From Gnetum montanum (taxonomy: Eukaryota > Streptophyta > Gnetopsida > Gnetales > Gnetaceae): a stretch of 64,000 nt of DNA. The translations under genes and the position numbers were made by a program. The stretch is taken from assembly GCA_015680685.1 (NCBI GenBank), contig MNCI01020127.1, forward strand, positions 366,132-430,131. The letters are read 5' to 3'. This document shows positions 55,501 through 64,000 of the stretch, one piece after another. The number at the start of each line of letters is the position of its first letter. The first letter of the stretch is position 1. The notes beneath the pieces were generated by a model. It did not search any database and was not told the origin of the DNA. It saw nothing but the letters and a program-made list of their open reading frames with translations.

Positions 55501-57690
55501 TATTCTATCTTCTATTTAACTGATCCTAATAATAGTCGGGGGGGTGTTAATCTGGAACCATAGGTACTTCACTAAATTGTTTTACTTTTCTTTTCATTTT
55601 TCACATTCTTTGATATTTTCTTATTCTTTTATACTTTTTCATTTCTTAAATTTTTGATATTCTTTAACATTTTTCAATTCTTTAATCATTTTTCATTCTT
55701 TGAAATTTTTCATTTATCTTTTTCCAATTCTTACTATCTTTTTTATACTTTTCTTTCATGACCTTTGTAAATAATTTTGGGTGGTAATAAAAAACATTAA
55801 GAATAAGGCAAGATGTAGTCCAATAAGGTGAAGATTTCTCTATGTTATCAAGTCATAAGGGACTAATTATTTGAACAGTGAGACCACAACATTCATCCAT
55901 TTATTCCATTAATAAAAGGTTATTACCATGGCCATAATGATATTCTTCCCATCATACAAATAAGAATAAACTTGTGATCATCATGCCTAAACTAAAAAGT
56001 AAAGAACCAAGTCGAAATGTTATGGGTGTGACATCAAGGGGATTTGTGAACTCTCTTGGATTACTTTTGTTAGTTCTATCATGTTGCTTTGTCTATATTA
56101 TATCCTTGTATATCTAACAAAAAATAAAAATAAGAGTAGAATAAGTGTTGCCTTACCATGTCACTAGAAAGACATGTTACCCATGCCTGAAGGTAATTGT
56201 CTCGTAATGTTGACATAGATAAAAATAAAACTCATGCATAGAATAAATTTTTGGGGTCCCACTAGAAAGACATGTTACCCATGCCTAAAGGTGGGTAGTT
56301 TCTTAGGAATTTTAGAAAATAATAACTGTAATGAATAAACTTCTCTCTTGGACAATACGCTAAGTGACAATACTCCTTGCAACAATGGTAGTCTTATAGT
56401 TGTAATTCCAAGAGCTGAGATAATGTGATGTCACTAAAATGTGGTTTAGACTTGGTTTGAATCTTGAATGGGAAGGCTAATGATTACTTTAACCACTAAT
56501 AAAACACAAGAATTCATTATGCCTATGGTAAGACACCTCATGTCTCAATTTTTGCAATTCCTTCTAAATCCATTTCATCTCACTGTATGAATAATCATAA
56601 CTTGTGGATTTGTGTAACCTAGCATAATTTTCCTAACTTGGTGGTACTAACATATGTGTTTTTCTAAACAAGTATGCATTACATTCAAATCCTTGAGTAT
56701 GTAAGAACACTTTTAGGCATGGTTATATAAGGGCATTAAGGGCTAGAGCGTGCTTTGGGGAGGATCCACTTGTATAAATGTTATCTCTTATACTTGCCAA
56801 GTGATTCAACATCATCTTAAGCCTTCCAATAGCACTAAACATCAATAAAAACTTTCCTTGTCACTCAAACTATCCATTCCAATAACATGAACTCATTACC
56901 CATCTCATTCATCTTATCAATACTTCATGAACTTTCATAGCCTAAGAATCCTTCTTTATGAACTTTCTATGCCAAATTTTGAAAAAATATGCATCATCCA
57001 TAGCTTGAGATCCTTTGAACATGTTTTATGCCTTCCAAAAATCCCAAATGATCCATTTTGATCCTTAAACATTATCAAAAAATGTGAATTTTTTTCCTCT
57101 GATATCAAATCAGAGCCCCTCCTATATCAAATCTCCAATATCAAAGCCCATACAATCTATATCTACATAGACACTTATCCGAATTTTCATCATTTTCACA
57201 TTTAAGCCAAGGGAGTTTTTGTCATTTTTCTTCCTAACTCAAAGCTCTGACCTCCTAGCTTCCCCAAGCCACAACTTGCATACTATCACTCCAATTTTCA
57301 TGATTTTCAAATCTATCTGATCTTGGAGTGCTTATCTTAGTCATTCGGGGTGGGGGTGCGCTGGAGGGGGGGTGTGGTTGTGTGTGTGTGTGTGTGTGGG
57401 GTGTGTTAGTGTGGAAAATCTAAGCCAATTTTAAAGAATTTTCTAATGGTTGGAGGGTATTATAAGGGTAAGCATGAAGGAAAAATTAAATTTTTTTAAC
57501 AAAAATTAATCACAATAACATTAGAAATACTTAAATCATCCTCTTAATGAACCATACTAATCATTATGAGCTATAAACAAGAACAAAATGGACAATTGTA
57601 AAGGGTTATAAGGAAATTAATGCTTATGGGGTTTCTTTTTGAAAATTTTTCTAACTTTGCAGTCATAGTAAGCTAAGAATTTGATATAAC
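55501..57690 (+). other. D spacer between integrase and third ORF
   Basis: Begins with a purine run near 55535-55546 where A1 has CATGGGGGAG. T-rich tract 55570-55750. A duplicated segment with AGAAAGACATGTTACCCATG at about 56166 and 56266. The 40-bp conserved block at 56731-56770. A G-rich and (TG)n stretch at 57345-57412. The leader segment shared with A1 at about 57235-57300. No gene seen. Confidence 0.65.
57345..57412. repeat. G-rich and (TG)n stretch in the D spacer
   Basis: GGGGTGGGGGTG, GGAGGGGGGGTG and a (TG)n run follow one another. Several G-runs on one strand could fold into a quadruplex. Nothing similar is seen at this place in A1. Confidence 0.7.
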
Positions 57691-57716
57691 TAAAGGTATG
57701 AGAAACGAAAGGAGTT

Positions 57717-60640
57717 ATGAAAATCAGAGAACACATTCTAATAATTCATAAATCCTTAATGATTTCAGATGATCCCAAAAAGAGGAGTAATAGGAGGACC
57801 CTCATAATCAAAAAGCAAAAAATTAGGAGGCCAAGGAAGAGGCCAAATAGGAGCACAAGAGCCCTAAGCATAACATGCAGAGTAGGAGGCTCAATCTTTC
57901 AATATCCATCAAGAAAATGCTACTACCAGATAATCAGCTTGGGGGCAGGCAAAAGAACCACAAGCCTAAGGACAATGCCTCAAGCTTTCATAAGAATGCC
58001 TCCAAATAATCCAAGATAAGACTCTACTAACCACAGTAATTGTGGAAATGAACTTTGGTCCATTCCTAGAGTTTGTTCCAAAGATAGTAAACACACAACT
58101 CCAAGCGTCATCGTTATGGTCCATCCTTTCAAATAGTGGCAAATGGTATCTAGGGAAGACTTACCAATTTTGGCATAAAAAAGAAGAATATGCTACAATC
58201 AATATCAAAGAAGTTTCCATTTCTTATTCAGTTAAGGTGATAGTAAAAGCTTTGAATATGTCCAATGAGGGGCCAAGATTAGCACATTTGTCCACAAGAT
58301 TAGACATAAGAACTAAAAAGTTGTGGTTAAAGAGGGCATATGGCAAAGAAGGTAACAAGTACAAGGAGTTAACTCTAGAGGAAAGAATTTATTTCAAAAT
58401 TGGCACATACCACCTATTTCCCACAAAGAGATTGGATAGATTGTCCACCTATGTAGCTAGGGGAAGTACAATTGTAATGGGAAAGTACAACGCTAATCTC
58501 ACAAAACTCTATTTTATGGAGATTCAAAGGTAGTTCAAGGAAAAGAAGGCAAGGAAGCTGATGCTTCCATTTCCTTGCCTAATAAAGAAGCTATGCAAAC
58601 ATGCTAGAATCCTGGGGGTGCACTAATGACATCCTTAAGAAGGCTTAAAATGCCTCATATGCTAAAATGCTCAAGCCAACACTACCAAAGAAATATCAAG
58701 TGGAGGAACAAATAGAAGCTGGGGAAACCACATAAACCACTAAACAAGAACAACAAGTGAGACCTAGTGGCTAGTAGCAAGAACAACAACAATAACAAGA
58801 ACAACAACAAAAGCAAGTCCCACCACCATTGCCGCAAGACTATAAGCAATTCATGAGTGAATTGGAACAAATCACAGAGACTATTAATTGGGGAACGTGT
58901 GAGGAGGTCAACCTCTATAGAGTTATCGATAGCACCATACAACCTATAGTTTTCGTAGATCCTATCAGTGGATAGATATCTTTGCAATTAGGAGGAGAGG
59001 CCCAATGGTTACAATAGATCTCTAGAACCACTACATTGTTTCAAGTGGTGCATGAAATAGGAGAAAAAACCATAGTTATGGTTATGGAGCACCAAGATGC
59101 AGCAAGAGCAATGGAAGTGATCACGGATCACATTAAAGAATCTTTCATATTTGTTCTGCTACCAACTGATTTAACTAGAGCAATGGATGCTCAAATATTA
59201 GCTAGTACCTAAATGACTCCTGCTGATCATAAGGATGTGCTAGATTTACTACTACAGACTAGGCAAGTAATGACAACTCTTTTCAACATCCCAAGTTATG
59301 TTACTACAATGCAGTCTGAACTAATCACAACCAAGGGTAAGTTGGTCATGGTAGAGACTAGGGTGAAGCATGTAGAGAATGAACTTCTCAGACTACAAAA
59401 AGAGCTCATGACCCTGAGGGTTGAACGTAGAAATCCTACACAATACATTGTGCCTAGCTAGATAAAGTAATTTAGAATGGAATAAGTCAATCACTTGCTA
59501 GATCAGAATAAGCATATAGAAAATGAGAAGGAGAAAGTGATGTGGAATGCCTTAGTAGCAGAAGCACAAATATACACACATGCTAAAGCACTCATCATAG
59601 CCCAAGAAGGAAACACATAGCTTGCTGCTCACAACACTAGGTTAACCAACATTGATAAGCAAAAAAATATCTTAGAGGAAAGCATCCATTAGTTGAGAGA
59701 ACAACTGATAAGGGTTAACCAAGATATGGGCCACTTAGTAAGAGAAAAATAAACCCTCTTAATGGAAAATATGCATGCAATTAGACAGAAGTCAGCTATT
59801 GAGATCAGCACAAGTAGCATGAAGCTAAGAAACATGAAAAGCTCAAGGAACACTTTCATGACTAGGTGGGGATGTATAAGCAAATCAATGAGAAGGAGAT
59901 CTAGATGGCTAAGGCCTGAATTAGTGCCATATCAGCACAAAATCTAGATTGGCAGTCCATCTTGGATAATTATGCTAACGCCCATTAAGCAGAAGTTAGA
60001 AACAAAGACCTACAAATAGAAGATTTGTAAGAGTACATGGGATTAGCTAACCTTTGTTATGCTAACTTGGCCATGTTAACAATAGGCATGCCTAGAAATG
60101 AAGTTGAACAACAAGTAGCAGCCGCATATGCCTTGTATGAAAAGAAGTTTGTAGATCAAAAAGATGCCTTATAGAAACTTCAGGTGGAAAACTCTAAATT
60201 AGAAGCAATAAAGGTTGGCTACAAAGGGTAAAAAAATATTGTAGCAAACCTGGTTAGAAGATTGTTTGATTATCATGAGTTACGAGCCAATGCTAGGGCA
60301 TTTGAAGAAGAGAGAAGATAGTTTGCAACATGGTATTTCAAGGCCAATCAAATGTTTTTGTAGCTGTCATGTTTATGGGATGTACCAGATCCATCACACA
60401 TTGCAAAACAAGCATGGATGGTACATGACCCAAGAACGAAGGAAGAGAAACTTTAGGCACTCCTAAACAAATACAAATTCCAAAAGCCTAATGACAAAGG
60501 AAAGCAATTGATAGAGGAGCCACCACCACAAGGAACCACAAAGGCTACATCGCGCTTCATCCATTTATTGTTTCAAGTTTGTCATGGCATGTCTTATGTC
60601 ATTTTTTGTAAAACACCACAATGACATAAATTTTCATGTA
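57717..60640 (+). pseudogene. Third ORF of D: N-terminal domain plus long coiled coil
   Basis: First frame 57717-58019 is Lys/Arg-rich (about 25% basic). 58042-58533 (163 codons, open) holds M-N-F-G-P-F-L-E-F, W-Y-L-G-K-T-Y-Q-F-W, V-S-I-S-Y-S-V-K-V-I, L-T-L-E-E-R-I-Y-F-K-I and L-F-P-T-K-R-L-D-R-L, the same order as A1. A Gln-rich linker (58730-58830) leads to a coiled coil with heptad spacing (59213-59461, 59500-60240). The end has C-L-W-D-V-P-D-P-S-H-I-A-K and T-K-E-E-K-L near 60372-60450, then P-P-P-Q-G-T. About 970 codons. No signal peptide or membrane span seen. Function unknown. Confidence 0.7.
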
Positions 60641-60708
60641 AATATACCTCCCACTTTTGTTAGGAACTTTATCTTTTGTTTTAACTTGAGGGCAAGTTTT
60701 CAATTAGT

Positions 60709-60718
60709 CATGGGGGTA
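60709..60718 (+). promoter_or_regulatory. Polypurine tract of D
   Basis: CATGGGGGTA directly before the 3' LTR start TGATAAATT; identical to C and E. Confidence 0.85.
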
Positions 60719-61595
60719 TGATAAATTAAAATTGGCAGTCTAAGATAGAGGATATATGATATCATAGCTTTGATATTGTAGTCTAGCTATGTTATCGTAT
60801 ATGAGATATTGCGAGATGTGTGCTAGCCTATAAATACAACACTTAGGCATATGGATCCACATAAGTTTTCATTCCATAGCAGCGTAACTCTTGAAATTTA
60901 TTTTCATGAGTTGGTCTTTAGCACTTAGAAGTGTGAATGCCTGTAGTGTAGTGTGATGTAGTGTACAGTGTCTTTATTCAAGCATCTTGTACTTGGACAC
61001 AAGTATGATTGGGAATAAAGATCAAGCTATTTCATACTATTGCAGCATTCTCATAGTTTACTATTTTACTTAAAATAATGTTTATTGTTTTCTTAGTTAA
61101 TATTACTTTTCCATGTACTTTACCATTACTGTTGTTAAGAAAAATAAGTATGACTAATCTTGAGCACTCAAATGTAATTGCTTGGTAACCCAGTAGTGCT
61201 ATCACTTGGTTTTCCCAATAGTGAAGTACTTGGTAATCCCAGTAGTAGTTACATAAAGTGTAGGGTGTGTATGGAAGGTAAGGATCAGATACTCATCACC
61301 TTAGGATATAATAGATTTGTTTACTATTTTAGTTAGACTTAGAATTAGAAACTCTTTTTACTTCACCATGTTCACTAGGAGTAACAATGGCCCTACAACA
61401 TTATTTATCATACACCTCATAGTGAGCTAAACCATACATGTAAACTTCTCTAGCTCCATGTTAGAAGACAATGGTCATGGAGTTAAACCAATTACTAGCA
61501 TAATCACATTGCCTCATCCATGGATTATGATTTGGTCATGCATGAAACACTTATGACTTGTATGGTTTGGTTTTGGATTGCTCCATTGCTCATCA
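60719..61595 (+). repeat. 3' LTR of D
   Basis: Starts TGATAAATTAAAATTGGCAG and ends CATTGCTCATCA. TATAAATA at 60829-60836, AATAAAG at 61014-61020, three 24-bp units from 61181. The sequence GAGATATTGCGAGATG upstream of TATA is a diverged form of the GCGATATCGC motif of C and E. Confidence 0.87.
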
Positions 61596-63690
61596 AAGTC
61601 AAACACTACATTCTCAAAGATGTCATTTTTCAGCTACAGCTTTAGGCAAAAAAGCTCATAGTAAAAGTAAACAATTAATTTATTTTCTATAGTATTAATT
61701 TCTTTTTGTTTTGGAAGCTCAAGGATGGAAAGCTTTTAGCTTTTGTTACTATTTATTCTTTATTTCTAATTGATATATTCTTTTATCTTTAGAGAGAGTT
61801 TTTTCTTTCTATTTACAAAAAATCTTTTAGTAAGAAGTGAAAACCCATGAGGGTGTTTCTGAATAAAGACAAGACCTAATCCTTTTCCTACACCTAAAGG
61901 GAAGGGTTTTCAAGATTGGTTGTAAAGATGAAAACTTGAAAAGGTATCCCCAAACTATTGGGTTTTCTTTAGGTTTTTTCTTCAATGATGTGATATATTC
62001 TAAATTTTTTTAATATTATTTTTGATTTTTTTGGGTCTAACATCACCCCCCCAATCCTCATGAGCTACCTTGTCCTTAAGAGTATAGAGAGGCATTTGCC
62101 CATGAAACATGTCTCAAGGTTGGGTGAGTACACATGGTCAGTGAATGTCATCCTTAAGGTTCATCAAATAAAGGGAGACACCCATCACCCTTTACAATGT
62201 TACATGTTTACCTATTGAGTGCCAAAGCAAAGAACCCTCAAGCTGGATTATACAAGCAGGTACACAAAGTGAGCTCTCTTGATGGGGTCACCAAACAAGA
62301 TCTATGAGTGGTGAAACCTTTATATGAGGTGAGTACATATTGAAAGCTTGATGAAAAAAATGTCTAACAAATGCTCACTCACAGGCACTAGTAGAAAAAG
62401 CAACAAAGATGAAGGGGGGAATAGTTATAAGTTTTGGGTTTGCAGTTGGGTGCAATTGTAGAAAGGAGGTTAAAATTTCACTCATCTACCACTCTCCTAG
62501 GACCCTACCTTAGTGAGATAAGCATTAAACCTCTAGGTGATGATCCTTAATTCAAAAGATTTTTTTAAATTATGAGTTACTTACATTAAACAATAATTTT
62601 TACTTGCAGAAAAATGTTGTTGAAGACATAAGTCTTGTTTAACATGTTCAAACTTTCAACAATCTAATTTTAAGTAATAAGATGTGGAAAACATAGGTAC
62701 ATAAAACTCAAAATAATTATAGATTAAAATAAATATTAGCAGAAAAAGAAAGAAAGAAAGAAAGTCAAGGCTAAAAGAAACACTCAAGAAACTTAATAAT
62801 GTTATGGTAATTGACATTGCGATTTCAATATTTAAAATACTTTTTGATTCCATTGAAATATCATGTATGCATCTTATGCTACCTATGTTACAAAGAGATA
62901 TCATTGAAGCAAAAATCAAATATTGATAATTTTGTGAGATGGTATAGATACCCAACCCATATCTTTTAGTGTCCTTTTTCACTATTAATATGTACTCACT
63001 TTCTAAGGCTAGTGCAATAGTGTTTTGTTTCAAATAAACAAGTTTATAGTTAAAATTAACAATGACAAATGTGTGGTGTTTTGTGGTATATTTGGATCAA
63101 ATAATTTTGTTGAAAGGATTTACATGCTACTCCAATTTTTGGAACAAAGTAGAAAAAACAAATTTTTTTTTTTCCAAAATAGTCAATAAAACTTTAACAA
63201 CATATAAGAATAGGAAAAAGGAAAACATAATAGAAAATAAATTAATTTCATTTAGTTGAAAGTACAAGGACAAATCTATTCCATGCTTTAAAAATGATTG
63301 CTCCAAAATGTCATTGGTATCTAATGAATCAAATGATATATATCACCAAGTTAGTTAGTATGTGTCTTAGGTTTCAATTAGAGTAGAATATTATAGTTGA
63401 CCATAGTCTTGGCTTCATGCAAAGACCATTTTTCTTCCAAAGACCATTTTGCTTCCTGGTTATGATTTTGTACTTGAGCACGATATCTATTGAGTTTTTA
63501 AAATGTATATTTATCATTTTTGTGTAACTATATTAGATGAGCATCTAACTTGTGAATCTAGAAGGCTTAGTTTATATTATAACCTTCTGAAAGATTGAAA
63601 CATGTGTTTCAAATACAATATTTTCACCATTTTTATAGTTCAATAGTATCAACTGTTAAGCATATTTTAGTATTATAAAGTTTCATTCGC
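61596..63690. other. Unassigned AT-rich DNA right of D
   Basis: No gene recognised. At 62030-62052 the minus strand reads GGGGGGTGATGTTAGACCC, which looks like a polypurine tract next to an LTR start; no partner LTR was found, so this is only a hint that D sits inside an older minus-strand LTR. A (GAAA)n microsatellite lies near 62747-62764. A 125-codon minus frame (63033-62656) is Leu/Ile/Ser/Phe-rich and AT-driven, probably fortuitous. Confidence 0.35.
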
Positions 63691-64000
63691 AATGGGTACT
63701 TATTTCATAATTGGAAAACTAAAATCCTTCAAAGTGGTTCAGATTCTGGGCATAGAGTTTCCTGGGCCACCTTCTCATCCAAACACGGCCCCTTTGGCAT
63801 TTGCTCGATATATGCCCCAAATGACTCCACAGAACGGGCTCTCCTTTGACATGAACTTGCAACTTCTCTCCCCCCAATGCCTTGGATATTCGGAGGAGAT
63901 TTTAATATGGTAGAATTCCCTCAAGATAAGCTCGGAGGGGTATTTCTTCAATTGCCCAATCTCGAGTATCAGGCCTGGTCTGCATTTAAGAAAAGATTTT
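63690..64000 (+). mobile_element. LINE (L1-type) endonuclease fragment
   Basis: Plus-strand translation in the frame through 63780-63960 gives S-I-Y-A-P-N-D-S-T-E-R-A-L-L, then a stop at an expected Trp, H-E-L-A-T-S-L-P, W-I-F-G-G-D-F-N-M-V and D-K-L-G-G. Y-A-P-N and G-G-D-F-N are core motifs of the AP-endonuclease-like domain of plant L1 elements, which nicks target DNA. Upstream S-G-S-D-S-G-H-R-V-S-W fits the same domain. The element continues beyond the window; the TGA shows decay. Such LINEs can supply the machinery for SINEs like those at 34502-37426. Confidence 0.8.

Larger units (their letters stand above)
40978..61595 (+). mobile_element. Element D: full-length gypsy relic split by E
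   Basis: LTRs 40978-41842 and 60719-61595 match over their length. In between lie PBS, gag, protease, RT, RNase H, (element E), integrase, spacer, third ORF and polypurine tract. Without E it is about 13.2 kb. Layout equals A1, but the LTR differs, so it is another family of the same lineage. No clear target duplication (GAGTA before, AAGTC after). Stops and frameshifts occur throughout. Confidence 0.9.

Noticed and set aside
62656-63033. 125-codon minus-strand frame with hydrophobic stretches
   Set aside because: Composition (Leu, Ile, Ser, Phe, Tyr) is what AT-rich DNA gives by chance. No domain, no conservation seen in the window.

Overview
The window looks like intergenic DNA from a large-genome seed plant. 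Three things point there: Ty3/gypsy LTR retrotransposons primed by tRNA-Asp, a leucine-rich-repeat receptor-kinase relic and a plant-type tRNA-derived SINE family. The DNA is AT-rich, and many Gln and Trp codons have decayed to TAG. I cannot name the species. I see no intact host gene; nearly everything is nested transposable-element sequence.

Layout. (1) 1-78 is the end of an LTR inserted in the reverse transcriptase of a decayed minus-strand gypsy element F (about 84-4655). (2) 4656-5995 and 31968-33260 are unassigned host DNA split by element A1. (3) A1 (5996-31962, +) is about 12.7 kb without its insertions: LTR, PBS, gag, protease, RT, RNase H, integrase, spacer, a third long ORF, PPT, LTR. 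Two derivative elements sit inside it: A2 (14538-20885, +; gag only) and C (23097-30007, +; gag-protease only, TSD ATCAT). (4) 33260-40977 holds no gypsy element. It has four SINE copies, several short tandem duplications, an LRR receptor-kinase relic (minus, 38183-38646) and two unassigned small ORFs. (5) D (40978-61595, +) is a second full-length element with the A1 layout, about 13.2 kb without its insertion. It is split between RNase H and integrase by E (46733-54144, minus; gag-protease only, TSD AGAAC). (6) 61596-63690 is AT-rich and mostly unassigned. (7) 63690-64000 is the start of a LINE endonuclease running off the window.

How they relate. A1 and D are relics of complete elements. 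A2, C and E share ends, tRNA-Asp PBS and gag with them but lack RT, RNase H and integrase, so they must have been copied by enzymes from autonomous relatives. C and E share one internal deletion form and were inserted separately, which marks a mobile non-autonomous subfamily. The least usual items are the conserved third ORF (N-terminal domain plus long coiled coil) in A1 and D, repeated stem-forming modules with paired changes in the LTRs of E, a 40-bp non-coding block kept in four elements, and a GCGATATCGC palindrome near the TATA box of the LTRs. Assembly gaps lie at 29454-29810 and 51317-51952, with a single N at 19196.
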